In this document: in pieces, positions 10,164 through 17,763 of the stretch
How positions within the stretch are numbered: position 1 is the first letter of the stretch
How the letters are laid out: each line of letters begins with the position of its first letter
NCBI RefSeq assembly: GCF_900070325.1
Contig: NZ_LN879430.1
Span: 1,667,379 to 1,731,378, forward strand
Direction of reading: 5' to 3'
DNA from: Herbinix luporum
GTDB taxonomy: Bacteria > Bacillota > Clostridia > Lachnospirales > Lachnospiraceae
DNA: 64,000 bases
Made by a program: the position numbers and the translations under genes
Notes under the pieces: generated by a model
Seen by the model: only the letters and a program-made list of their open reading frames with translations
What the model was told of the DNA's origin: nothing
Database searches by the model: none

Positions 10164-11243
10164 TTAATCACCTATGGTCTGGGCAACTGCTCCGTAGCTT
10201 TTTAGATATCCATATTCTTTAAGTTCCCTTTCCTGATCTTCTTTCATGGCATAATAGAAATCCACCTTATCCTGCCAAATCTTCTGATACTCTACTTCAT
10301 CCCTATGATCAGGCAGATTATAGTCATTTCTTAATATTTCACCAAAATAAGTGGTGAATTTTTCAGCACCGGACAGATTAAGATGCAGGCCCCCATCAAA
10401 GGTATCCTTACTATAGTCTATCCCCATCTCATCTGCCAGCTCTAGGAAATTGATATAAGTCAGATCATGCTCTTTTGCATATTCTACCATCTGCATGTCC
10501 CACTCAGGATACCAATACGGATAAACACTGGGAGACTTAATCAGGATTAATTCAATATCATTGTCCTTACAAAGCTTGGTCATCTTATCCAGGTAATAAT
10601 AACTGTTATCTCCAAAGCTATAATCACCTAATACTCTACCTTTAGGGATATAGCCTACAGGTTTTATATCTACTCTCATAAGATAACCATTATGGGATAC
10701 TTTATCCTTACCGAATAAATATTTAAAGTCCTCGGCCTTAATATCATTCCATCTAGAATGATACCTGAGTAAGGGAAATATATAGGTAATTAAATCCTCA
10801 TCTTCCATCATGGAAGCTTTTATTGCCCCTATTTTATGTTTTGACAATTTCATACCATCCAAAGTAAGCCTATTGTATGCTTCCTTCTGTGGTTCATTAT
10901 ATTTCATAGAAAGAACATTGAACACTACAGCCTTGGGCTTCTCATATTCAAGGGTTTCTTCCAGCAGATAATAAGATTGCCAGATAAGCTGCTGAGCACT
11001 GCCCCTTATGTAGCTTGTAATTCCGAATTTTTCCCATAAAGTAATGGGGGATATGTTAGAGAACACCTCACAATCCCCTATAAAAATTACATCGTGTTTC
11101 TTCTCTTCTTTATAATATTCTTCTATTAGGTTCCCTTCCGGGATTTCTGACATATATTTTGGCATAAATAATTCTTGTAGAAAGAAAATAACACCAAGCA
11201 GTAAGCACACCGCTATTATATTTATCAGTACTTTTTTCTTCAT
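10164..11243 (-). CDS. DltD-like SGNH-fold protein with Cys nucleophile
   Basis: This 359-residue protein has one N-terminal membrane segment (about 5-23) and an extracellular SGNH/GDSL-hydrolase-type domain. The block I motif reads IGDCEVF (56-62), with Cys58 where Ser is usual. The C-terminal DGGLH block gives Asp283 and His287 of the triad. In dlt systems DltD is the extracellular partner of the MBOAT acyltransferase and helps pass the amino acid to the acceptor polymer. The position directly after the MBOAT gene supports the same role here. The Cys for Ser change could give a thioester intermediate. A similar GDCE wording seems shared by clostridial relatives as I recall them, so it is probably not a chance mutation. 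Confidence 0.82.
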   Translation of the reverse strand: MKKKVLINIIAVCLLLGVIFFLQELFMPKYMSEIPEGNLIEEYYKEEKKHDVIFIGDCEVFSNISPITLWEKFGITSYIRGSAQQLIWQSYYLLEETLEYEKPKAVVFNVLSMKYNEPQKEAYNRLTLDGMKLSKHKIGAIKASMMEDEDLITYIFPLLRYHSRWNDIKAEDFKYLFGKDKVSHNGYLMRVDIKPVGYIPKGRVLGDYSFGDNSYYYLDKMTKLCKDNDIELILIKSPSVYPYWYPEWDMQMVEYAKEHDLTYINFLELADEMGIDYSKDTFDGGLHLNLSGAEKFTTYFGEILRNDYNLPDHRDEVEYQKIWQDKVDFYYAMKEDQERELKEYGYLKSYGAVAQTIGD

Positions 11244-11301
11244 GACCGGTACCAGCCTTTCCTTACAATATCAATACCCGGTTTCACTATAAATGTCTAT
11301 T

Positions 11302-12894
11302 TTAAAACTGACTATAAATAAACTGACTGGAATCGTATCCGACACCATATGCACCGAAAATCAGAATAAATATTATCAATGCAAAATAAGACACATACCT
11401 TACAGGTAAAGGTTTTGCTGCAAGCTTATCCCTAAAGCTGATTGACCTTGAAGCCAAACTTACATATAACATCAGTAAGACTGCCAGGATTAAGACAATA
11501 TAATCAGACAGATTTAGGCCAAGGCCTGCAAGGCCGCCGTTAAATAATTCATTCCAATTCCATTTTGTAAATACCGTACCATACATTCTAAATGTAGTAG
11601 GAACATTTCTATAGCAGTCTAAGGTACGTAAAAAGCTCATTAGCCAGAAGGTTCTAACCACCTGAAATAAGCGGTACCAAAAAGTATTTATAACGTTAAA
11701 ACGACTATGAAACCTGTTATAGAGAGGTATACACTCTTGTGATATAAGGATTACCAAGCAGTTTAATAATCCCCATACTATAAAGTTCCAAGCAGCTCCA
11801 TGCCAAATACCTGTTGTAAACCATACTATTATTGTGGCTAAGTATACAGGTATTCTTTTCCCAATGGCATCTCCAAAAAGCTTTCTGCATTTTTTAGATA
11901 AGTTAAGCATGGATTTACTTACTGATATGGGGAAGAACATATAATCCTTAAACCAGGTTCCTAAGGTAATATGCCATCTCCTCCAGTATTCAGTAATTGA
12001 TTTTGAAAAATAGGGCCTTTCAAAGTTCTCCTTAAGCCTTACTCCAAATATTTCAGCCACACCTATGGCAATATCTATACCGCCGGTAAAATCCGCATAT
12101 AGCTGAATGGCATAGAAAAACATACCTACCAGTACATATACTCCCTGATACTCTTCAGGATTTCTAACAATGGTGTTAACTGCCACCAATAATCTATCAG
12201 CTACCACCAGCTTTTTGAAATATCCCCATAGGATTCTTTGCATTCCAAAAGATATCTTTTTTGCCTCGAAAGAATGCTTCTCAAATAAGCTTTCCTTTAA
12301 ATCATCAAAACGGCTTATGGGCCCTTGAATCAACTGTGGGAAGAAGGATATAAATAATCCCAGTTTAAAAATATTTTTTTCAGGAGCATACTTTTCCCTA
12401 TATACATCAATAATATAGCCCATGGTTTGAAAAGTATAAAAGGAAATACCAAGAGGCAGGACAAAACCAAGGACAGGGATATTTCTTTCAATACCCAACA
12501 AATCAAAAACAGAATTTATGTTAAGTATGGTAAAATCAGAATACTTTAATACAGCTAGAATACCAAAGTTAAATAACATACAAATAATTAGCAATCTTCT
12601 TTGGATTTTTTTATTTCTAGCTTTATAAGCCTTTCTTTCTTCCCTGGACATTTCTGCCTTATTTGCTTTTATATATTCAGCTCCCACAGTCTGCAGCTGG
12701 GCAATTTTCCTACCGGCAAAATAAGTAGTTATAGTTGTAGCAATAATATATGCCAGATACTGTATCCCTGCATAACTATAAAAGACATAACTGCCCAGAA
12801 GGAGTAGCATCCATTGGATTTTCTTAGGTACAATATAATAAATTACAAATAATACAAGTACAAATACTATAAATTCATAAGATGTAAATAGCAT
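11302..12894 (-). CDS. MBOAT O-acyltransferase (DltB/AlgI-like)
   Basis: This is a multi-pass membrane acyltransferase of 530 residues, expected to move an activated acyl group from a carrier protein across the membrane to an extracellular acceptor. It has many hydrophobic segments and the MBOAT signature motifs WRRWHITLGTWFKDY (His308) and the catalytic GIWHG (His365). In DltB the equivalent histidine lies in the funnel reached by the carrier arm. The gene lies 12 bases after the carrier protein gene and before the DltD-like gene, the functional order expected for a transfer machine. DltB proteins are usually near 400 residues, so this one is longer, closer to AlgI/PatA size, with an added cytoplasmic loop near 70-100. 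Confidence 0.92.
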   Translation of the reverse strand: MLFTSYEFIVFVLVLFVIYYIVPKKIQWMLLLLGSYVFYSYAGIQYLAYIIATTITTYFAGRKIAQLQTVGAEYIKANKAEMSREERKAYKARNKKIQRRLLIICMLFNFGILAVLKYSDFTILNINSVFDLLGIERNIPVLGFVLPLGISFYTFQTMGYIIDVYREKYAPEKNIFKLGLFISFFPQLIQGPISRFDDLKESLFEKHSFEAKKISFGMQRILWGYFKKLVVADRLLVAVNTIVRNPEEYQGVYVLVGMFFYAIQLYADFTGGIDIAIGVAEIFGVRLKENFERPYFSKSITEYWRRWHITLGTWFKDYMFFPISVSKSMLNLSKKCRKLFGDAIGKRIPVYLATIIVWFTTGIWHGAAWNFIVWGLLNCLVILISQECIPLYNRFHSRFNVINTFWYRLFQVVRTFWLMSFLRTLDCYRNVPTTFRMYGTVFTKWNWNELFNGGLAGLGLNLSDYIVLILAVLLMLYVSLASRSISFRDKLAAKPLPVRYVSYFALIIFILIFGAYGVGYDSSQFIYSQF

Positions 12895-12906
12895 AAATGC
12901 CCCCTA

Positions 12907-13137
12907 TTATTCATCCTCCAATAGTCTTTCGACTAAGGCATATATTGCCTTTGCAGAGTTAAAATTCTCCGGTATAATCTCTTCTACCGGAATTTCAATA
13001 TCAAATTCCTCACTAATTTCCGAAACAAGGGTTACGATATCAAAAGAGTCAATAATCTTGTCATCAATTAGGGTTGTACATGTTTCAAAATCAATTTCAG
13101 GATGTAATCCTTTTAATATTTCCAATATCTGTTCCAT
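12907..13137 (-). CDS. Acyl carrier protein (DltC-like)
   Basis: This is a 76-residue, strongly acidic carrier protein. Ser31 in the motif DSFD is the expected site of the 4'-phosphopantetheine arm. DltC has the same short size and the same wording around the serine. It would receive the amino acid from the adjacent adenylation enzyme and present it to the MBOAT protein. It lies between those two genes with short gaps (54 and 12 bases). An AGGAGAATAAGAG-type ribosome site precedes the ATG. No other acyl carrier or fatty acid genes are nearby, which argues against a role in lipid synthesis. Confidence 0.9.
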   Translation of the reverse strand: MEQILEILKGLHPEIDFETCTTLIDDKIIDSFDIVTLVSEISEEFDIEIPVEEIIPENFNSAKAIYALVERLLEDE

Positions 13138-13191
13138 CTCTTATTCTCCTATTTTTTATTATTTAATTTAATTTTATATATAATAGAGCAT

Positions 13192-14709
13192 TTATTTTGC
13201 TGCCCCATTATAGCTTTGTTTTAATAAAACCCGGTCTATTTTACCATTAGCTGTCAGTGGCATATTATCAAGTTTTTCTATCATATTAGGTACCATATAC
13301 CTTGGGAGTTTTTGCTTTAAAAAACCGGCCATATCTGCTATTGTAATATCTCCCACATAATAGAGAATTATCTTCTTTTTGTCATCATCAAAAATACTAC
13401 AAGCAGACTTTATATCAGGATGCATATTTGCCACCACTTCAATCTCTCCCAGCTCGATCCGATGGCCCATATGCTTAATCTGGTTATCTTTTCTTGATAC
13501 AAAAATCAGTTCACCCCGGTCATTATATTTACCCAAATCCCCGGTTCTATATATCAATTCCGGATATGCATCATTTAATGGGTTTTGGACAAAAGCTTCT
13601 GCAGTTTTCTCAAAGTTTTTATAATATCCTAAAGTCAGAGAAGTTCCTCTTATGCAGATTTCACCTACTTCCCCTTGCTCTGCAAGCTTGTCCTTTTCAT
13701 TTAAAAGAATTATATCCGTATTCTTAAAAGGTCTTCCGATAGGAATTGCTTCATCCAGCTCAAAATCCCTATCCACTTCATAATAACAGGACATTCCGGT
13801 ACATTCCGTAGGTCCGTATAAATTTATAAATCTTGCATTTGGAAGATATTTTCTCCATAGATTAAACTGCTTTATAGGAAACACTTCACTGCCAAATGCA
13901 ATGGTCTTTAGATATTTTGGTACTGCCTTTTCAAAAGTTCCAAAAGCAGATATTATAGTTAGGGCCGATACAACCCAGCATATGGTATTTATTTTCTTTT
14001 CATTTAAAAACTCTACCAATTTTAAGGGAAACATAAATAAACTTTTTGGTATGATATATGTGCTTGCTCCAAACTTTAATGTAGGATATAACTCCTTAAG
14101 GCATGCATCCACATATAAGGGGGTCTGATTACCGAATATAGTGTTTTCATCTATTTTTAAAACTTCAGATAGATTTTCTATATAATCAATAACCGACCTA
14201 TGGCAAGCCACTACTCCCTTTGGTATACCTGTAGAACCTGATGTAAATACGATATATATAGGATCTGTGTCTATTTGCTTGTCTCTGATTTCTGTAAGTA
14301 CCTTTTCATCTGAAGGTGTTTTATATATATCATCATATAGATATACTTTACCCTTATAATCAAAAGATTCTAATGCCTTAATTGTATCCTTGTCACATAT
14401 AACCGCTTTAGGATTTAAATTTCCAAAAATTAATTCAATTCTATGTTTAGGCATTTCCTCATCTATAGGCACATAAAAGCAGCCGGCATATATTACTCCA
14501 TAAAAGCTTATAATGGCACTGGGTGTCTTGCCCATAAATACAACTACCGGTTCTTTATAATGGCCTTGATTATATAAAAAGCTACCGATTGCCCTTGAAC
14601 GGGTATATACCTCCATAAAAGTAACTTCTGATTTATCATCTGCATATGCAGTTTTATTTGGAACTCTTTCAATAATATTCTCTAAGTATTCTAATACATT
14701 AGTTTGCAT
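13192..14709 (-). CDS. Amino acid adenylation enzyme (DltA-like, altered pocket)
   Basis: This stand-alone 505-residue adenylation enzyme uses ATP to activate an amino acid and load it on the neighbouring carrier protein. All core motifs are present: TSGSTGIPKG (156-165), Asp201 for the alpha-amino group, YGPTE (298-302), YRTGDLG and catalytic Lys490 in NGKIDR. It is clearly of the DltA type (QTPLYVDACLKELYP compares with DltA QAPFSFDLSVMDLYP). However, the DltA cysteine known to select D-Ala (FCGEVLP) is Gly273 here (FGSEVFP). By hand alignment the specificity positions read D201, A202, K205, C244, I270, F272, L297, G305, M306. The D-A-K opening resembles one glutamate code of peptide synthetases (DAKDLGVVDK, from memory). 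A substrate other than D-Ala is inferred. Confidence 0.88.
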   Translation of the reverse strand: MQTNVLEYLENIIERVPNKTAYADDKSEVTFMEVYTRSRAIGSFLYNQGHYKEPVVVFMGKTPSAIISFYGVIYAGCFYVPIDEEMPKHRIELIFGNLNPKAVICDKDTIKALESFDYKGKVYLYDDIYKTPSDEKVLTEIRDKQIDTDPIYIVFTSGSTGIPKGVVACHRSVIDYIENLSEVLKIDENTIFGNQTPLYVDACLKELYPTLKFGASTYIIPKSLFMFPLKLVEFLNEKKINTICWVVSALTIISAFGTFEKAVPKYLKTIAFGSEVFPIKQFNLWRKYLPNARFINLYGPTECTGMSCYYEVDRDFELDEAIPIGRPFKNTDIILLNEKDKLAEQGEVGEICIRGTSLTLGYYKNFEKTAEAFVQNPLNDAYPELIYRTGDLGKYNDRGELIFVSRKDNQIKHMGHRIELGEIEVVANMHPDIKSACSIFDDDKKKIILYYVGDITIADMAGFLKQKLPRYMVPNMIEKLDNMPLTANGKIDRVLLKQSYNGAAK

Positions 14710-14758
14710 AATCCGCCTGCCTTCCTGTATATGTATTATACAATTTCATTTGTTTCTT

Positions 14759-15478
14759 TTATGATATTAAATTAGTATATTCTGATTTTAATTTTGCCTC
14801 ACACTTAGTAATGCAAGATCTAGCCAGTATTTCTAAAGCATCTATAAAGCCGGAGCCAATATCTTCATCCCGCTTTATTAAAGAAAGCTCTGTACAACCT
14901 AAAATAATTGTATCGGCCCCATTTTTACTAAGTTCATCCCTTGCCTTAAAAAAATCTTCCATATTAACGGGCAAGCCCATCTTAATGTTTTTATATATTA
15001 AATTAGATATATATTCCTGCCCCTTTTTTGAAGGAGTAATGGGAATTATATTTTTTTTAAGCAGTTCAGTTTGAAACAGCTTGCTACTGATAGTTCCTTC
15101 TGTTGCCATAATCCCTGCTCTTTTTATACCATTTTCTTTTAAATAATTAACAGTTTCCTTAATAACATGGATAATAGGAACATTAATCATATTTGTAAGT
15201 TCTTCATGGAAGTAATGGGCTGTTATACAAGGAAGGGCTATATAATCAACCCCCATTTCTTCTAAGGTTTTTCCAACCTCTACCAGATGAGGAAGTGGGT
15301 TATCATTATTTCTACCAAGGATATAACCGGTCCTATCAGGAATTGAAGGCCTGCTGATTATATTTATTTCCATATGCTCTTGGTCGATTTTGGCTTCAGT
15401 CATCCGACTTAAAAGTTCATAAAAATATGCACTTGCAAGCGGGCCTAATCCACCTATTACACCTAATTTCTTAGCCAT
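14759..15478 (-). CDS. Aspartate/glutamate-type amino acid racemase
   Basis: This 239-residue, cofactor-independent racemase belongs to the Asp/Glu/hydantoin racemase superfamily. Both catalytic cysteines are present, in ALPCITAHYF and ILGCTELSL. The N-terminus KLGVIGGLGPLASAYFYELL is typical of the YgeA/aspartate-racemase branch. It is distinct from MurI by its start and motif wording. It lies directly before the adenylation gene (49-base gap), so it probably makes the D-form, or the L/D pair, of the amino acid that is loaded. Alanine racemase is a different, PLP-dependent family, so this gene argues against D-alanine as the substrate of this operon. The exact substrate (Asp, Glu or another) cannot be fixed by eye. 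Confidence 0.87.
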   Translation of the reverse strand: MAKKLGVIGGLGPLASAYFYELLSRMTEAKIDQEHMEINIISRPSIPDRTGYILGRNNDNPLPHLVEVGKTLEEMGVDYIALPCITAHYFHEELTNMINVPIIHVIKETVNYLKENGIKRAGIMATEGTISSKLFQTELLKKNIIPITPSKKGQEYISNLIYKNIKMGLPVNMEDFFKARDELSKNGADTIILGCTELSLIKRDEDIGSGFIDALEILARSCITKCEAKLKSEYTNLIS

Positions 15479-15509
15479 ATTATCTCCTTCTTATATAATC
15501 GGTATTAGC

Positions 15510-16745
15510 TTATGGTGTTGCTGGATATAAGGATTTGTCGTAGTTATAATAATAACTTCCTCTTTTTTTAGCAAACTCTTCAAGTTCTGCATCTGTAAGC
15601 ATAAAAGTTTCTAACTTATCTTTATGAGGACATGAATCAAAATGATACCATCCGTCTCCACAATTAATCAAATTCCAGTAATGGGATGTTTTTCCTCCTA
15701 CTCTAGTAACACGCATATTATCAATTCCTGCACCGGTCAGTAATGCCTCAGCTACCGCATAGTAAGTAAAGCAATCCCCCATTCCCTCAACAATAGCCCG
15801 GTATGCTTCCTTCTTCCAGTCTGTCTTATCTGATGACCCGGTATATGACACATGTCTTTTAATCCATCTATATATCTCCCAGGCTTTATCTCTCTTTGTC
15901 ATACCTTCATGGGTGATTTCACTTAATACTTGCTTTACTTTTTCGTTAAGCTTTTCATCATCTATGCCACCTGACACAACAGTTATAGTAGCAGGTTCAA
16001 CTGTTTTATTTCCTGCCTTATCCTCTGCAATGTAATAAACTGTATAAACACCAACTTGATTTAGATTAACATTACTAGAATCTACCGTAAAATCAATATC
16101 AGTATCCATGTTATCACTTACAGTGACACCTTTCTTATAGAAAATGGTACCTCCTGCATTGACAGTTTTGTCCTCTACACCATAAAACACCGGAGGTTCA
16201 GTATCCTCTGCAACGGTAATTGTAGACTTTATCTCGGTCTTATTGCCATAAGAGTCCTCTACAATTAATATAACTTCTTGATCCCCCAGCATATCTAGAT
16301 TTGGTTCTTTTGTAAAATATACTTTGGTTTCAGACACATCCTTTATATCCGTAACCAAATCAGTCGGAGACAGAGTTATTCCCTTATATACTACCTTGTT
16401 AACCGCAGTAGCCATAGGTGGTTTAGTGTCCACAATATTAAGTTCAGATGTATAGTTGCGTTTATTTACCAGGATTTCTACTTCATAAACTCCCGGAGTA
16501 TTAAAATCAATACTGTCCAAATCCGTAACAAAGCTACCTTGCCTATCTTTATCTAATAAGAAATCATCTACTTCTATTGTAGATGTTCCTGCTTCAATAG
16601 TCACAGCTTTAACAACCATAGGCTTCATATTATTAACCATATATGTTAATCCTACAACTACTACTAAGACAAGTAGGCTTAAGGAGATTATAAGTAACTG
16701 TATCATACGCTTTATTCTTCTTATTTTCCTCTTTCTCATACTCAT
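15510..16745 (-). CDS. Membrane-anchored transglutaminase-like protein with Ig-like domains
   Basis: This protein has 411 residues. A very basic N-terminus (MSMRKRKIRRIKR) and one membrane segment (about 14-37) are followed by three bacterial Ig-like modules of about 75-80 residues, each ending in a D-x-x-G-N-K-type strand (EDSYGNKTE, EDKAGNKTV). The C-terminal transglutaminase-like domain shows Cys in MGDCFTYY, His in SHYWNL and Asp in HFDSCP, the full catalytic triad. Such domains act as proteases, amidases or cross-linkers at the wall. It is the first gene after a good promoter and leads the dlt-like operon. A function on the same surface polymer or peptidoglycan peptide is inferred from position. 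Two ATGs, two codons apart, follow GGAGG. Confidence 0.87.
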   Translation of the reverse strand: MSMRKRKIRRIKRMIQLLIISLSLLVLVVVVGLTYMVNNMKPMVVKAVTIEAGTSTIEVDDFLLDKDRQGSFVTDLDSIDFNTPGVYEVEILVNKRNYTSELNIVDTKPPMATAVNKVVYKGITLSPTDLVTDIKDVSETKVYFTKEPNLDMLGDQEVILIVEDSYGNKTEIKSTITVAEDTEPPVFYGVEDKTVNAGGTIFYKKGVTVSDNMDTDIDFTVDSSNVNLNQVGVYTVYYIAEDKAGNKTVEPATITVVSGGIDDEKLNEKVKQVLSEITHEGMTKRDKAWEIYRWIKRHVSYTGSSDKTDWKKEAYRAIVEGMGDCFTYYAVAEALLTGAGIDNMRVTRVGGKTSHYWNLINCGDGWYHFDSCPHKDKLETFMLTDAELEEFAKKRGSYYYNYDKSLYPATP

Positions 16746-16788
16746 AAAGCCTCCATATACCTACATTATTTTCGGTTTTTTTTCTATT

Positions 16789-16817
16789 AGTTTAATCCTT
16801 AATCTAAATAATGTCAA
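16789..16817 (-). promoter_or_regulatory. Promoter of the dlt-like operon
   Basis: On the minus strand, TTGACA (16817-16812) and TAAACT (16794-16789) are separated by 17 bases. The -35 box is perfect and the -10 box matches at four of six positions. It lies 44 bases before the transglutaminase start. Confidence 0.6.
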
Positions 16818-16972
16818 TATAATGATTAATTTTTGTATTTGACGATTGAAAATGACATAAGGTTCCATTATTTTCTTCTAATATGATTTTTTATCTTTTT
16901 ATATTATTGACCTATAATTAAATTTTATAATTTTAATTGTAGGTACAAATTTAATAATAATGCGACATAATT

Positions 16973-17001
16973 CACCTTTTTTCTTATTACGGCATATGAT
17001 A
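16973..17001 (+). promoter_or_regulatory. Sigma-K-like promoter of the small Cys-rich gene
   Basis: CACC (16973-16976), a 16-base spacer and CATATGATA (16993-17001) fit the Bacillus sigma-K consensus (mACm, 16-17 bases, CATAnnnTA) at every defined position. It lies 62 bases before the ATG of the downstream gene. A late mother-cell promoter is therefore likely. The rest of 16818-17063 is AT-rich with no other recognised feature. Confidence 0.55.
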
Positions 17002-17063
17002 TTGGTATAGGCGGTAACAGGATTATTTCATAGTAAATTAAATAAATAAAAGGAGTTGATTTT

Positions 17064-17276
17064 ATGAGTTGCAGCGGCAATTTTGGTTTCCGACATGACA
17101 GCTGCCAAAGAAAACATAATGATAGATCTTTTAATAGATTTGATCGTTTTGACAGAAGGCATAGTCAGTGTAGATATTTTAATTGTAATAATAAAAGACC
17201 AAGATATGATAAGAACGATTGCCAAGTATGCCCAAGAAGAAGATCCCGTTTTCCAATATTTCCAAACTTTTTCTAA
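17064..17276 (+). CDS. Small Cys/Arg-rich protein, candidate spore-coat component
   Basis: This 70-residue protein has a strong ribosome site (AAAAGGAG, 8 bases before ATG). The composition is unusual: six cysteines, many Arg, Asn, Phe and Asp residues, and the short repeat RFDRFDRR. It has no membrane segment or signal peptide. Small, basic, Cys-rich proteins of this kind are common in spore coats, and the sigma-K-like promoter upstream supports that reading. An overlapping frame one base over is also open for 66 codons but lacks a ribosome site. No named family is recognised. Confidence 0.6.
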   Translation: MSCSGNFGFRHDSCQRKHNDRSFNRFDRFDRRHSQCRYFNCNNKRPRYDKNDCQVCPRRRSRFPIFPNFF

Positions 17277-17321
17277 CTTTTAAAAAGCAAATAAACTCAT
17301 AGCATATAGGGCAAATACCTC

Positions 17322-17350
17322 TTTACTTTAACACTTCATAATGTTAAAAT
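17322..17350 (+). promoter_or_regulatory. yerC promoter with overlapping inverted repeat
   Basis: TTTACT (17322-17327) and TAAAAT (17345-17350) are separated by 17 bases, 47 bases before the yerC ATG. An inverted repeat TTAACA-N8-TGTTAA (17328-17347) fills the spacer and enters the -10 box. This is a natural place for an operator, possibly for YerC itself. Confidence 0.5.
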
Positions 17351-17396
17351 AATAGTGTGTGAAATATCACTACGGATGAAAGGAAGGAGTCCTAAT

Positions 17397-17699
17397 ATGA
17401 GCAAAAACATTAGAACACCGGCTGTTGATCAGTTATTCGAAGCAATACTTAGCCTAAAGGATTCTGAAGAATGTTATATTTTTTTTGAGGATATTTGCAC
17501 TATCAATGAATTATTATCATTGGCTCAAAGATTTGAGGTGGCAAAAATGCTCCGCAATCAAAAAACATATCTAGAGATAGCCGAAAAAACAGGTGCTTCT
17601 ACAGCAACCATCAGCCGTGTAAATCGCTCATTAAATTACGGAAATGATGGTTATGATATGGTTTTCGCACGTATGAAAAATATAAATACATCAAAATAA
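17397..17699 (+). CDS. yerC: YerC/YecD-family TrpR-related regulator
   Basis: This 100-residue DNA-binding protein has the TrpR-like helix-turn-helix fold. The C-terminal half holds the helices, with YLEIAEKTGASTATISRVNR as the likely recognition unit. The start is the ATG at 17397 with AAGGAG 7 bases upstream; an upstream in-frame start is less well placed. In Bacillus, yerC lies beside pcrA, and pcrA is two genes away here, so synteny supports the name. The ligand and targets of this family are unknown to me; despite the name there is no evidence that it senses tryptophan. The gene ends at a strong terminator. Confidence 0.88.
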   Translation: MSKNIRTPAVDQLFEAILSLKDSEECYIFFEDICTINELLSLAQRFEVAKMLRNQKTYLEIAEKTGASTATISRVNRSLNYGNDGYDMVFARMKNINTSK

Positions 17700-17707
17700 T
17701 TAAAAAC

Positions 17708-17748
17708 GGGTATTCCCAAATTCATATTTAGGGGATACCCTCTTTATT
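17708..17748. terminator. Bidirectional terminator after yerC
   Basis: A 10-bp stem, GGGTATTCCC / GGGGATACCC (one G-T pair), with a 13-base loop is followed by TCTTTATTT. It lies between the convergent yerC and DUF1836 genes. Confidence 0.85.
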
Positions 17749-17763
17749 TCCATATATTTAACT

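Noticed and set aside
12907..13137. Carrier protein as fatty-acid AcpP
   Set aside because: The motif DSFD and neighbours are of the DltC type and no fatty-acid genes are nearby.
14759..15478. Racemase as MurI (glutamate racemase for peptidoglycan)
   Set aside because: The N-terminus and cysteine motifs fit the aspartate-racemase/YgeA branch, and the operon context is not peptidoglycan synthesis.
17083..17283. A 66-codon frame overlapping the small Cys-rich gene
   Set aside because: No ribosome site, and it starts within the better supported gene at 17064.
17397..17699. YerC as the tryptophan repressor of the trp operon
   Set aside because: Family is only structurally related to TrpR, and the trp operon already has a T-box with no similar inverted repeat at its promoter.
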